Assembly (NCBI RefSeq): GCF_000620045.1
Contig: NZ_JHVH01000015.1
Span: forward strand, 44,288-108,287
DNA from: Halomonas halodenitrificans DSM 735
GTDB taxonomy: Bacteria > Pseudomonadota > Gammaproteobacteria > Pseudomonadales > Halomonadaceae
Length of the DNA stretch: 64,000 nucleotides
Direction: 5' to 3'
Position numbers and translations under genes: made by a program. How positions within the stretch are numbered: the stretch's first letter is position 1; the number at the start of each line of letters is the position of its first letter. Positions 8,959 to 17,015 of the stretch are shown here, piece by piece. Under the pieces are notes generated by a model. The model was not told where the DNA came from. It saw only the letters and a list, made by a program, of their open reading frames with translations, and did not search any database.

Positions 8959-9723
8959 CTACTGCAGGGCGCACGGTTGGCGTAACCGACTCGGCGATTG
9001 TCCATAGGCCTCGCGACAGGCTCGCGAGAGAGCGCTCTGGCTGCTGAAACCGGCAAGAGCGGCGATCTCCGCCAGCGATAGATGAGAATCATCGAGCAGG
9101 CTGCGTGCGGCCTCGAGACGCCGGCGGCGTACGTACTGCCAGGGCGAGAGCCCGGTCTGGTGGCGAAAGCAGTGACGGAAGTGGGCCTCGCTGAGACAGG
9201 CTTCCTGGGCGAGGTCGGCGACGCTGAGAGGGCCAGCCAGGTGTGCCTCGATAAAGCGGTCCAGGCGTGCCATGTCGAGCCTGGCGGGGGCCGCTGACGT
9301 ACCACTGGCCAGACGGGCATGCAGACAGCCCAGCAGGGTGGCGGCGAGACGGTCGCCCTGTTGGGCGTCAGGCACCGAGTGGTCGAGCTCCACCAGCAGA
9401 AATTCCATGTAGCGCTTGAGCGGGTCGTCCAGGGTAAAGAAGCGTGGCGCATCGAAGAGGCGTGAGAGCCCACGCTGCGGGCCGGTCAGGGCAGGGGAGC
9501 GGGCCGGCAGATCGAGAATCAGCTGGCGGTTGTCACCGGTGCCGGCGTAGTAATGCACATGGTTGGCGGGCACGATGCAGCCGGAGAGCGCCGAGATGTC
9601 GCCGCCGAGCCCCTCGATCTCGAACTCCGCGCGGCCATGCAGGCCGATCACCACCTGGTGGTAGTCGTGTGCGTGGTGGCGTGTGGCGGTGTCGAGAGGA
9701 ATCTGGCGGATCACGCTGGGCAT
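8959..9723 (-). CDS. AraC family transcriptional regulator, probable activator of putA
   Basis: Protein of 254 residues with an N-terminal cupin ligand domain (HHAHDYHQVVIGLHG, metal- or ligand-binding His residues) and a C-terminal double helix-turn-helix: first helix pair around LSVADLAQEACLSEAHFRHC, then the family signature LAEIAALAGFSSQSALSRAC. In Pseudomonas aeruginosa the AraC/XylS protein PruR activates the proline catabolic operon; position 210 nt upstream of putA on the same strand and the tandem operator in between suggest the same job here. The start at 9723 is an ATG with GGAGG about 9 nt upstream; an earlier TTG is less likely. Confidence 0.88.
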   Translation of the reverse strand: MPSVIRQIPLDTATRHHAHDYHQVVIGLHGRAEFEIEGLGGDISALSGCIVPANHVHYYAGTGDNRQLILDLPARSPALTGPQRGLSRLFDAPRFFTLDDPLKRYMEFLLVELDHSVPDAQQGDRLAATLLGCLHARLASGTSAAPARLDMARLDRFIEAHLAGPLSVADLAQEACLSEAHFRHCFRHQTGLSPWQYVRRRRLEAARSLLDDSHLSLAEIAALAGFSSQSALSRACREAYGQSPSRLRQPCALQ

Positions 9724-9781
9724 GGCGGCCTGCCTCCAAGCATCGGGTGACAAGTCATCTTACCCCGTGAGGCACAATGTC

Positions 9782-10156
9782 TCATTTCACGCTGTGTTGA
9801 CGCTCGCGCAGGGCCTGGCGGCCCGCCAGGTGAGTGCGCAGTGCCTCGAGTTCGGCATGCCCCGTCTCGTCCAGAAGGGGGCGTCCCCGGGCGGCACGGC
9901 CGTGACTGCCATGCTCGTCCATCAGCCTCTGGGCCCGGCGGCGGGTGCTGTCCAGATAGTCGTCGTGGCGAATCGGGTAGCCCATGACGGCATTCCATTC
10001 GGTCTCATCGACGCGGTTTTCCAGCGCCTGATCGAAGAGCGTCAACAGGCGTTCGGGGTCGGTGCGAAAACGCGACGTACCGGAAAGCAGCAGAAGGGCA
10101 ACCATGCCGCCGAAGACCAGCAGACAAACGGCGAAGACCAGCAGATAGAGGGCCAT
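9782..10156 (-). CDS. Small single-span membrane protein, function unknown
   Basis: 124 residues with one N-terminal hydrophobic segment (MALYLLVFAVCLLVFGGMVA) and a charged cytoplasmic-type tail (DPERLLTLFDQALENRVDETEW; DYLDSTRRRAQRLMDEHG). I do not recognise a named family. The gene starts 60 nt downstream of tRNA-Gly on the same strand and ends 58 nt upstream of the AraC-type gene, so it may be read through from the tRNA promoter. The ribosome-binding site is weak (GGAT 6-9 nt upstream). Confidence 0.6.
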   Translation of the reverse strand: MALYLLVFAVCLLVFGGMVALLLLSGTSRFRTDPERLLTLFDQALENRVDETEWNAVMGYPIRHDDYLDSTRRRAQRLMDEHGSHGRAARGRPLLDETGHAELEALRTHLAGRQALRERQHSVK

Positions 10157-10215
10157 GGCGAATCCATTGTGGCCCCGTATATCGGGGAGGGAGGGCCACG
10201 GAGGGCGAGAGAAAC

Positions 10216-10289
10216 TGGAGCGGGTGAAGGGAATCGAACCCTCGTCTTAAGCTTGGGAAGCTTCTGCTCTACCATTGAGCTACACCCGC
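10216..10289 (-). tRNA. tRNA-Gly (CCC anticodon)
   Basis: A 74-nt cloverleaf with encoded CCA. The acceptor stem GCGGGTG/CACCCGC is perfect, the D arm reads GCTCAATGGTAGAGC, the anticodon loop is TTCCCAA (anticodon CCC), and the T arm contains GGTTCGATTCC. The first anticodon-stem pair (G27-A43) is not Watson-Crick; as I recall, pseudomonad relatives share this. Confidence 0.95.
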
Positions 10290-10301
10290 GAGCTCGTTTC
10301 G

Positions 10302-10330
10302 ATAATAAAACCAACTGTTTAGCGATGCAA
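10302..10330 (-). promoter_or_regulatory. Promoter of tRNA-Gly
   Basis: On the minus strand TTGCAT (10330-10325) and TATTAT (10307-10302) are spaced by exactly 17 nt, and the -10 is 12 nt before the mature tRNA 5' end. This is a good sigma-70 match. Confidence 0.7.
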
Positions 10331-10526
10331 GTCCGGGGTGGTGGTTTTTGCCGATACGGCGGGCCGTGGCGTTAAACAACTGTTTTCCCGAGCCCCTCTG
10401 CTTGTCCGGAACAGAAAATTTGGCCTTGTCGCGAACTTTCTCGTCATGGGGTGTCCTATCCAGTACAGCCAGTCGCGATAGCAGTCGCTAACTCTGTCGC
10501 CTAGCTGGCCGTTTCGATCGTATCTT

Positions 10527-10556
10527 GGCCGTCTCCATGCGAGGCGGCCTTCTTTT
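10527..10556 (+). terminator. Orphan plus-strand intrinsic terminator
   Basis: A 9-bp stem (arms 10527-10535 and 10541-10549, one G-T pair, loop CATGC) is followed by TTCTTTTT on the plus strand. All nearby genes are on the minus strand, so no annotated transcript ends here. The rest of 10331-10694 holds no protein gene I can support. Confidence 0.5.
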
Positions 10557-10632
10557 TGGTTCTTCCCAGGCTTTTGGCTCTCCCCGGGCTGGCGTGCAGG
10601 CGGCTGCACCGATGGTCCACCGGCAAGGCGTT

Positions 10633-10653
10633 CGCCCCGTCATTGACGGGGCG
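10633..10653 (-). terminator. GC-rich hairpin after the CBS gene
   Basis: Perfect 9-bp stem CGCCCCGTC/GACGGGGCG with a 3-nt loop, 42 nt past the stop codon. There is no T-run on either side, so it may stabilise the 3' end rather than terminate alone. Confidence 0.4.
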
Positions 10654-10694
10654 AGGCAAGAGGGGGCAAGGGAGTGGGAAGGGGCGAGTGCCGT

Positions 10695-11102
10695 TCATCG
10701 GTGACGCATGCGTAGAATGGCGTTGAGCACGTCCCGGCGGGTCACGATGCCGACCAGTCGATTCTGTTCCACCACCGGGTAGACCTTGGGCTTGTTGCCG
10801 AACATCTCCTGAGCCAGGTCGGTGATGCTCTTGGTAGGGGATACCGAAAGTACCTCATGGCGCATCAGGTCATTGACCAGCGGTGGCTCGTCGTTGAGGT
10901 AGGCGCTCTCCAGCACCTTGCTCATCACATCCTGTTCGGAAATGAAGCCAATCAGGAAGTCGTTGCCGTCGACCACCGGTACACCGGGCAGGCGGTGCAG
11001 TGCCAACCCCTCGGCCAGCGTCGCGACAGAGGTGTTGCCGGTGACTCGGTAGCAGTCTCGGGACATGATCTCACGTATGATGGTGGGTGCCTTGTCGGCC
11101 AT
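10695..11102 (-). CDS. CBS-domain pair protein
   Basis: Soluble 135-residue protein made of two CBS domains and nothing else: first domain from about residue 10 (IREIMSRDCYRVTGNTSVAT ... VVDGNDFLIGFISEQDVMSK), second from about 76 (VNDLMRHEVLSVSPTKSITD ... VVEQNRLVGIVTRRDVLNAI). Such stand-alone Bateman modules bind adenine nucleotides or S-adenosyl compounds and sense energy state; the partner cannot be read from the context. The start at 11102 has GGAG 8 nt upstream. The gene is monocistronic, with a hairpin behind it. Confidence 0.85.
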   Translation of the reverse strand: MADKAPTIIREIMSRDCYRVTGNTSVATLAEGLALHRLPGVPVVDGNDFLIGFISEQDVMSKVLESAYLNDEPPLVNDLMRHEVLSVSPTKSITDLAQEMFGNKPKVYPVVEQNRLVGIVTRRDVLNAILRMRHR

Positions 11103-11263
11103 GGCGAGTCTCCTTTTGCCGGTTTGTCCATAGCATAGTCGACTATGTCGGCTATTCGCCTCGTCCGACTGAAGGCCCTTCAACGTTGGGTGTCGCCAAT
11201 GGAACCCGGAGCGGTGTCATCCTTTCCAATCCATAACCACTTATTGTCGTCCGGAGGTTGATC

Positions 11264-11806
11264 ATGGATGCACGCGAATATCTCGCCAGGAAGGGGGTCG
11301 ACGGCGAGCGCGACCGCGAGCGCCCCAACACCCTGGAGGAAAAGGCCTGGGCTCGCGCCCGGGGGGCGGGCGACCATCGTCCCCGAGCCGGCACGCCCCA
11401 CGACTGGGAAGAGTGGGAGCGCTTCCATGGCGACCTGGCCGAAGACGCCGATGCCATCGACCAGAAGATCGATCATGACGCCCATCGGCGTGCTCTGGAC
11501 CATGAGTCATCCGCCTCTCGGGAAAAGGCCGTCGTCGGTAGCTATACGCCGCCCTCCGGCAGTGAGGGGCCTGACGGTCACTCCCAGGCGGCACCCGACG
11601 TGAGCCCTGATGAAACACCCGGTGACACGCCCGAGGAACCACCCTGGTTGCGGCTGATGCTCAGGATACTGGCAATATTGATGCCGCCATTGGCCGTGGG
11701 CCTGGCCGGGCACTCAACACGCCGGGTGCTGGTCGCCGTGGCGTTGACACTGCTGGGCTGGGTGCCGGGCGTGGTATACGCCTGGCGAGGCCTATCGAAC
11801 ACCTGA
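11264..11806 (+). CDS. YqaE/Pmp3-like small membrane protein with a long acidic N-terminal region
   Basis: 180 residues in two parts. Residues 1-125 are hydrophilic and charged (ERDRERPNTLEEKAW; DLAEDADAIDQKIDHDAHRR), then Pro/Glu-rich. Residues 130-178 form two hydrophobic segments with the Pmp3/YqaE pattern: ILAILMPPLAVGL, then LTLLGWVPGVVYAW. Pmp3-type proteolipids are about 55 residues and respond to salt and cold stress by affecting membrane potential; the extension here is unusual. The start at 11264 follows GGAGG by 6 nt. Confidence 0.75.
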   Translation: MDAREYLARKGVDGERDRERPNTLEEKAWARARGAGDHRPRAGTPHDWEEWERFHGDLAEDADAIDQKIDHDAHRRALDHESSASREKAVVGSYTPPSGSEGPDGHSQAAPDVSPDETPGDTPEEPPWLRLMLRILAILMPPLAVGLAGHSTRRVLVAVALTLLGWVPGVVYAWRGLSNT

Positions 11807-11839
11807 GACGGGTATCTTGGCAGTGATGCCCCGGTCCAT

Positions 11840-11876
11840 GTAAACTTTGTAAACCTTATAATATTTCGGGGTTTAC
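11840..11876 (+). promoter_or_regulatory. Promoter region of the DMT transporter gene with GTAAAC repeats
   Basis: A perfect TATAAT stands at 11857-11862, about 17 nt before the start codon, so the leader would be very short. GTAAAC occurs at 11840-11845 and 11849-11854, and its inverse GTTTAC at 11871-11876, bracketing the -10. There is no good -35. The arrangement suggests a regulator site (inference). Confidence 0.4.
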
Positions 11877-11878
11877 TC

Positions 11879-12748
11879 ATGGGTTTTCTGGTCGGCGTTA
11901 CCGTTCTCTGGGCGTTCTCCTTCTCGCTGATCGGTGTCTATCTGGCGGGGCAGGTGGATAGCTACTTTGCGGTGCTGATGCGAGTCGGGCTGGCGGCCCT
12001 GGTCTTCTTGCCCTTCCTTCGCCCGCGGCTGCTGAAGGGACGCCAGCGCTGGATATTGATGGGGCTCGGTGCCGTGCAGCTCGGCGCGATGTACCTGTTC
12101 TTCTATCAATCATTCTTGCTGCTGTCGGTGCCGGAGGTGCTGCTGTTCACCATCTTCACGCCGATCTATATCACCCTGCTCGACGATGCGCTGTTCGGGC
12201 GTTTTACCCCCTTTTATCTGGTTACCGCGACGCTGGCGGTACTGGGAGCCGCGGTGATCCGCTACGACGGTGTGGACAGCGGCTTCTGGATGGGCTTTCT
12301 GGTGGTTCAGGGGGCCAACCTCTGTTTCGCCCTCGGTCAGGTGGGCTACCGGCGACTGTCGGCCGAATTGCCTGAGGCGTTGCCGCGTTACAGCGTCTTT
12401 GCCTGGTTCTATCTCGGTGCCTTGATAGTGGCCGTGCCGGCCTTTGTGCTGCTCGGCAATGCCGCCGCGCTCCCGACGACCGGCATTCAGTGGGGAGTGT
12501 TGCTGTGGCTGGGCCTGGCGGCCTCCGGCCTGGGCTATTTCCTGTGGAATCTCGGTGCCGTGCGAGTGGATGCCGGCGCGCTGGCGATCATGAATAACGT
12601 GCTGATACCGGCGGGGCTGGTGGTCAACCTAACGATCTGGAATCGTGATGCCGACCTGATTCGACTGGGGGCGGGCGGTGCCATCATCCTGGCGGCCCTG
12701 CTGATCAACGAGTGGTGGGGGCGTCGGCGCTCGGTCTCGCCGGCCTGA
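11879..12748 (+). CDS. EamA/DMT superfamily transporter
   Basis: 289-residue inner-membrane protein with about ten hydrophobic segments arranged as two EamA repeats (about 1-130 and 145-282). VLWAFSFSLIGVYLAG opens the first repeat, and LWLGLAASGLGYFLWNLGAV is the conserved stretch of the second. It belongs with drug/metabolite exporters of the carboxylate/amino-acid/amine type; substrate cannot be told from sequence. The start ATG at 11879 is the first residue of the first membrane segment, with CGGGG upstream. It runs divergently from nothing and precedes nadK by 66 nt. Confidence 0.85.
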   Translation: MGFLVGVTVLWAFSFSLIGVYLAGQVDSYFAVLMRVGLAALVFLPFLRPRLLKGRQRWILMGLGAVQLGAMYLFFYQSFLLLSVPEVLLFTIFTPIYITLLDDALFGRFTPFYLVTATLAVLGAAVIRYDGVDSGFWMGFLVVQGANLCFALGQVGYRRLSAELPEALPRYSVFAWFYLGALIVAVPAFVLLGNAAALPTTGIQWGVLLWLGLAASGLGYFLWNLGAVRVDAGALAIMNNVLIPAGLVVNLTIWNRDADLIRLGAGGAIILAALLINEWWGRRRSVSPA

Positions 12749-12814
12749 AGGTCACGTTTGCTCGGGAAGGAGTCGCTCGCCATAATGAGTCGCTGAGATG
12801 CGAGAGGCCTTCGA

Positions 12815-13732
12815 ATGTCATCCCAACAGAGAACCCCGGTGGGGCACGAGACACTGCCCTTCCGTAATATTGGCCTGATCGGCCGGCTGGGCAGTGCCGG
12901 GGTGGTCGAAACCCTCAAGCGCCTGATGCGCTTTCTCGACGAGCGCGGCCTGCACGTGATCGTCGAGGATCGCACCGCCACGGTGCTGCTCGATCATGGT
13001 CACCCAGAGGCCAGTCGGCGCATGCTCGGTGAGCTATGTGACCTGGTGATCGTGGTCGGCGGCGACGGCAGCCTGCTCGGTGCGGCGCGTACCCTCTGCC
13101 ATAGCGGCACCCTGGTGCTGGGGGTCAATCGTGGTCGGCTGGGGTTCTTGACCGATATCTCCCCCGACGAGCTTGAGGAGCGAGTCGGTGAAGTGCTCGA
13201 AGGGCACTACGAAGTGGAGAAGCGCTTCCTGCTCGATGCCGAGCTCTTCCGTGACGACACCCTGGTGGGTAGCGGGGATGCGCTTAACGAGGTCGTGCTG
13301 CACCCCGGCAAGGCGGTGCGCATGATCGAGTTCGAGCTGTTCCTCGACGGGCAGTTCGTCTATACCCAGCGCAGCGATGGCCTGATCATCGCGACACCCA
13401 CCGGTTCGACGGCCTACTCGCTCTCCGGTGGGGGACCGATCATGCATCCGCGACTCGATGTGCTGACCCTCGTCCCGATGTTCCCGCATACCCTGTCGAG
13501 TCGCCCCATCGTGGTGGATGCGGCCAGTGAAATTCGCATCCATATCGGCGAGACCAACCAGACCTATCCCCATATCAGCTGTGATGGCCAGACTCGGGCC
13601 GTCGCCAAGCCCGATGACGTGCTGGTGATTCGTCGCAAGCCCCAGACGGTGCACCTGGTGCATCCGGTGGGGCACAACTTCTATGAGGTCCTGCGCAGCA
13701 AGCTGGGCTGGAGCCACCGCCTGGGAGATTGA
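12815..13732 (+). CDS. nadK: NAD kinase
   Basis: Phosphorylates NAD to NADP with ATP; cytoplasmic, about 305 residues as usual for the family. The catalytic GGDGS motif is in VVGGDGSLLGAART (about residues 75-88), followed by GVNRGRLGFLTDI and the NAD-binding NE of DALNEVVLHPG; TPTGSTAYSLSGGGPI forms the adenine-site loop. It ends 1 nt before the GTG of the downstream metallophosphoesterase, so the two are translationally coupled. Confidence 0.97.
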   Translation: MSSQQRTPVGHETLPFRNIGLIGRLGSAGVVETLKRLMRFLDERGLHVIVEDRTATVLLDHGHPEASRRMLGELCDLVIVVGGDGSLLGAARTLCHSGTLVLGVNRGRLGFLTDISPDELEERVGEVLEGHYEVEKRFLLDAELFRDDTLVGSGDALNEVVLHPGKAVRMIEFELFLDGQFVYTQRSDGLIIATPTGSTAYSLSGGGPIMHPRLDVLTLVPMFPHTLSSRPIVVDAASEIRIHIGETNQTYPHISCDGQTRAVAKPDDVLVIRRKPQTVHLVHPVGHNFYEVLRSKLGWSHRLGD

Positions 13733-13733
13733 C

Positions 13734-14738
13734 GTGAACAAGCGGGCGAGGTTCGAGGGCTATGACCTGATCGGTGACGTACATGGCTGTGGGGCGACCC
13801 TTGCCGCGCTGCTGGAGAAGCTGGGTTATCACCAGCGTGGTGGGGTTTACCGCCATCCACGGCGCAAGGTGATCTTCCTTGGCGATCTGGTCGACAGGGG
13901 GCCACGTGTCCGGCTGGCAGTGCAGATAGCCTATCGCATGGTCGAGGAGGGTGAGGCGCATATCGTGATGGGCAATCATGAATACAACGCCCTGACCTAT
14001 TGCCAGCGTGCTCCTTCCGGACTGGGGCGTGACTGGCTGCGTGGACATACGCCGCGCAACAATCGCATCATTCGCGAGACCCTCGAGCAGTATCGTGACC
14101 ATCCACAGGAATGGGAAGAAACCCTGGCCTGGTTCCTGGACATGCCACTGTGCCTGGAGCTCGATGGCCTGCGCGTGGTACACGCCTGCTGGGATCAGCC
14201 GTTGATCGACGAACTGTATCGGCGTCGCCCCGATGCCCGCATGGATCATGCCTTCCTGATTGAATCCACTGCCCCCGGTACCCGTGCCTTCCAGATTCTC
14301 GATCGCCTGACGCGTGGCACCCAGATTCCTCTGCCTCTGGGCGTTGAAATGCATTCCGGCGACGGTTTCACGCGGCGGAGCTTTCGCACTCACTTCTGGG
14401 CACGCTCCCCCGAGACCTGGGGAGACGTGGTGTTCCAGCCCGACAACCTGCCTGGCGATCTTGAACAGCGATCCCTGGCGGAAGAGGAGCGTGCGCGCCT
14501 CAGCCACTATGGCCCCGAAGAGCCGCCTCTGTTTATTGGGCACTACTGGTGTGAGGGCATCCCGGCGTTGCCGGCGCCCAATATTGCCTGCCTGGACTAC
14601 AGTGCCGTCAAGTTCGGGCGCCTGGTGGCCTATCGCTGGAGCGGTGAATCACGCCTCGATGCCGACCATTTTGTCTGGCTGCGGGTGCCTCGTGAAGAGC
14701 GGGTCCGGCCCCAGCCATGGGAAATCGATCTAGATTGA
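13734..14738 (+). CDS. Calcineurin-like metallophosphoesterase
   Basis: 334-residue cytoplasmic phosphoesterase with the complete metal-binding set: GDVHGC (about 14-19), GDLVDRGPR (about 47-55), GNHEYNALTY (about 81-90), then a His in LRVVHACWDQ and IGHYWCEG near residue 275. This is the Ser/Thr phosphatase-like (PrpA/ApaH-related) class; the substrate is unknown. The GTG at 13734 follows the nadK stop by 1 nt with GGGAG about 8 nt upstream. A strong terminator closes the nadK pair. Confidence 0.85.
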   Translation: MNKRARFEGYDLIGDVHGCGATLAALLEKLGYHQRGGVYRHPRRKVIFLGDLVDRGPRVRLAVQIAYRMVEEGEAHIVMGNHEYNALTYCQRAPSGLGRDWLRGHTPRNNRIIRETLEQYRDHPQEWEETLAWFLDMPLCLELDGLRVVHACWDQPLIDELYRRRPDARMDHAFLIESTAPGTRAFQILDRLTRGTQIPLPLGVEMHSGDGFTRRSFRTHFWARSPETWGDVVFQPDNLPGDLEQRSLAEEERARLSHYGPEEPPLFIGHYWCEGIPALPAPNIACLDYSAVKFGRLVAYRWSGESRLDADHFVWLRVPREERVRPQPWEIDLD

Positions 14739-14832
14739 TACAAAGTGTTACAAAATTACTGGGTCGGGCGTTGAACTCCCGACGCAATCCGTCATCTGAG
14801 TAGGTGTTCCCTTGAATGATCCCTTGCTCTTG

Positions 14833-14860
14833 TCCGGCGGCCCCCTCCGCCGGATTTTTT
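14833..14860 (+). terminator. Intrinsic terminator of the nadK-phosphoesterase unit
   Basis: Perfect 8-bp stem TCCGGCGG/CCGCCGGA (arms 14833-14840 and 14847-14854) followed by six T residues. Confidence 0.9.
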
Positions 14861-14915
14861 ATGCGTGTCCGCCGGAAGTTCGCGGCCGACGTCCCTCCCC
14901 ACTCGAGGTAATGCC

Positions 14916-15764
14916 ATGTATCGCGTGATGCTGCTGCCCGCCGATGCCGATACCCGTGAGCTGCGCCGCGCCCTCTGGGCGGCGCGTGTCGGTCATCGCA
15001 TTACCGAGGAGTCGGAGGGCCAGCTGCTGTGGCTGGCCGACCCGGCTCAGCACGAGGCGTTGCTGGACGTTGTAGGGCGTTGGCAGCGTGGCGAACCCTT
15101 GCCGGTCGATGCGCCTCGACGGCACTCCATGAGCGCCGGGGCACTGCCGTCGGTGCTGCGCCAGGCGCCGTTGACCGCCGCGACCCTGGGTCTCTGCCTG
15201 CTGGTATTTGCCGCCATGGCGGTATTCGGCGACATGGTGATCGCGCTGTTGGCCATCGTGCCGCTGGGGATCAGTTCGGCCGGCACGCTATCGGTGGGGA
15301 GCCTGCCGGATGTACTGGCCTCGGGCCAGGTGTGGCGCCTCCTGTCGCCGGCTTTCCTGCATTTCGGCTGGATGCACCTGGTCTTCAACATGCTCTGGCT
15401 GTGGTACTTCGGCCGCCAGGTGGAGGCCTTGCAGGGTAGCCGACGCCTGCTGGTGATCGTGCTTGCCGCCGGCATCGGTGCCAATCTGGCCCAGTATGCG
15501 GCCGGTACCGCCTTGTTCGGTGGCATGTCCGGCGTGGACTTTGCGCTGCTCGGCTATGTCTGGCTGATGTCTCGTCGAGCGCCGGGTAGCGGCTTCTTCG
15601 TGCCGCAGATGCTGGTGGTGTTCATGCTCGGCTGGATGCTCTTTACCATGACCGACATGGCCGCCGCGGTTGGCTTCGGTAACGTGGCCAACGAGGCACA
15701 CCTGGGCGGGCTGGTCGTGGGCCTGGCCCTGGGCTGGTACCATTCCCGACGTGCCCGCCGTTAG
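14916..15764 (+). CDS. Rhomboid family intramembrane serine protease (GlpG-like)
   Basis: 282-residue inner-membrane protease. A soluble N-terminal region (about 1-75), as in GlpG, is followed by six membrane segments. The catalytic dyad is intact: Ser205 in GGMSGVDFALLG and His262 in ANEAHLGGLVVG; LHFGWMHLVFNMLWLWYFG (about 148-166) is the conserved loop/TM2 block with the HxxxN motif. The start at 14916 has GAGG 8 nt upstream; an earlier in-frame start lacks one. It begins right after the preceding terminator and is followed by yeaC 33 nt later. Confidence 0.93.
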   Translation: MYRVMLLPADADTRELRRALWAARVGHRITEESEGQLLWLADPAQHEALLDVVGRWQRGEPLPVDAPRRHSMSAGALPSVLRQAPLTAATLGLCLLVFAAMAVFGDMVIALLAIVPLGISSAGTLSVGSLPDVLASGQVWRLLSPAFLHFGWMHLVFNMLWLWYFGRQVEALQGSRRLLVIVLAAGIGANLAQYAAGTALFGGMSGVDFALLGYVWLMSRRAPGSGFFVPQMLVVFMLGWMLFTMTDMAAAVGFGNVANEAHLGGLVVGLALGWYHSRRARR

Positions 15765-15797
15765 CGCTACCGCCTCGACTTCCAGGAGATATTTACG

Positions 15798-16082
15798 ATG
15801 AGCGATATGACCTTCGAGCGCATGATTCAGCAGATGACGCCGACCATCTATGAGAGCCTCAAGCAGGCGGTATCCCTGCGCAAGTGGCCCGACGGTCGGT
15901 TGTTGTCCCGTGAACAGACCGAGCTGTGCCTCGAGGCGGTGATGCGTTACGAGGTGGAGAACAAGGTGCCCGAAAGCGAACGCGTCGGTTACCTCGAGCG
16001 GCGCACCTGCGGCGGCGACAGCAGTGGGGCGAACGTCGACCCGGCGCTGGCCGGTTTGGCCAAGGACGCCGGTCGTGACTGA
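15798..16082 (+). CDS. yeaC: YeaC family protein (DUF1315)
   Basis: 94-residue cytoplasmic protein. The block MIQQMTPTIYESLKQAVSLR followed by KWPDGRLLSREQTELCLEAV is diagnostic of DUF1315/YeaC; the first 70 residues hold all recognisable conservation. Function is unknown. AGGAGA precedes the start. Its end overlaps the start of the DUF2797 gene by 8 nt, so the two are translated together. Confidence 0.88.
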   Translation: MSDMTFERMIQQMTPTIYESLKQAVSLRKWPDGRLLSREQTELCLEAVMRYEVENKVPESERVGYLERRTCGGDSSGANVDPALAGLAKDAGRD

Positions 16083-16926
16083 GCCGATGCGCGTGGCCAG
16101 CGAGGTGCAGGGCTGCCTGACCAAAATGGCGGTCATTCCGGGGGCGGAGGGTGGACCGGCCCGGTATACCCTGCGCGCCGGTGAACAGCGCCTGGCGCTC
16201 AATGAGCGCCTGGGGCGGCCGCTGACGCTCGCCTGGAGCGGTGCCATCGCCTGTACGCATTGCGGCCGCGCCACCAAGAAGAGCTTCGCCCAGGGCTACT
16301 GCTATCCCTGCTTCAAGCGCCTCGCCCGGTGTGATACCTGCATCGTCAAGCCGGAGACCTGTCATTTCTTCGCGGGTACCTGCCGTGAACCGGAGTGGGC
16401 CGAGCGACACTGCTTCCAGCCGCATATCGTCTATCTGGCCAATGCCTCGGGCCTGAAGGTGGGCATCACCCGTGGTACTCAGGTGCCGACCCGCTGGCTC
16501 GATCAGGGCGCCGTCCAGGCGCTGCCGATCCTGGCGGTGGCGACTCGCCAGCAGTCCGGCCTTGTGGAGATGCTGTTCAAGGAAGAGGTGTCCGATCGTA
16601 CCAACTGGCGGGCCATGCTCAAGGGGAACGCGTCGATGCTCGACATGCCCGCCGAGCGCGACCGTTTGCTGGCCCGCCTCGAGGGTGGCCTCGCCAATCT
16701 GCGTGAACGCTTCGGCGCAGACGCCATCCGGGTGCTGGATGAGGCGCCGGTGACGCTTGATTATCCGGTTCTGGAATACCCCACCAAGGTGGTCTCGCAT
16801 AACCTCGACAAGACGCCCGACGTATCGGGTACCCTGCTCGGTCTCAAGGGCCAGTACCTGATCCTCGACAGCGGGGTGATCAACCTGCGCAAGTACACCG
16901 GCTACGAGGTCAAGGTTATCGCCTGA
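16075..16926 (+). CDS. DUF2797 family zinc-ribbon protein
   Basis: 283-residue soluble protein. Residues about 55-110 contain a dense Cys/His cluster (CTHCGR, CYPCFK, CDTC, then Cys/His pairs up to HC) that should bind two zinc ions. After it comes VYLANASGLKVGITRGTQVPTRW, which resembles a GIY-YIG-type beta-hairpin (YLA ... KVGIT) and may mark a nuclease-related fold (inference). The GTG start at 16075 overlaps yeaC; an ATG at 16087 is the alternative. Function is unknown. Confidence 0.8.
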   Translation: MTEPMRVASEVQGCLTKMAVIPGAEGGPARYTLRAGEQRLALNERLGRPLTLAWSGAIACTHCGRATKKSFAQGYCYPCFKRLARCDTCIVKPETCHFFAGTCREPEWAERHCFQPHIVYLANASGLKVGITRGTQVPTRWLDQGAVQALPILAVATRQQSGLVEMLFKEEVSDRTNWRAMLKGNASMLDMPAERDRLLARLEGGLANLRERFGADAIRVLDEAPVTLDYPVLEYPTKVVSHNLDKTPDVSGTLLGLKGQYLILDSGVINLRKYTGYEVKVIA

Positions 16927-16972
16927 TCCGGGAGGGGACTCCGCCACGTCCTGGAATGGTCCTTGAACGATG

Positions 16973-16996
16973 ACGGGCCCCTCGTGAGGGGCCCGT
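16973..16996. terminator. Bidirectional hairpin between the DUF2797 gene and the sulfite dehydrogenase genes
   Basis: Perfect 11-bp stem ACGGGCCCCTC/GAGGGGCCCGT with a 2-nt loop, 46 nt after the DUF2797 stop and 19 nt after the sorB stop. Followed by TTGTG on the plus strand. Confidence 0.75.
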
Positions 16997-17015
16997 TGTG
17001 CTGGAGCCCTGGGTC

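Noticed and set aside
10216..10289. tRNA-Gly as a pseudogene because of the G27-A43 mismatch
   Set aside because: All other stems, the loops, the CCA end and a strong promoter are intact.
10319..10609. 96-codon minus-strand frame between tRNA-Gly and the CBS gene
   Set aside because: No ribosome-binding site, low-complexity Arg/Pro-rich product, and it spans the tRNA promoter -35 and the orphan terminator.
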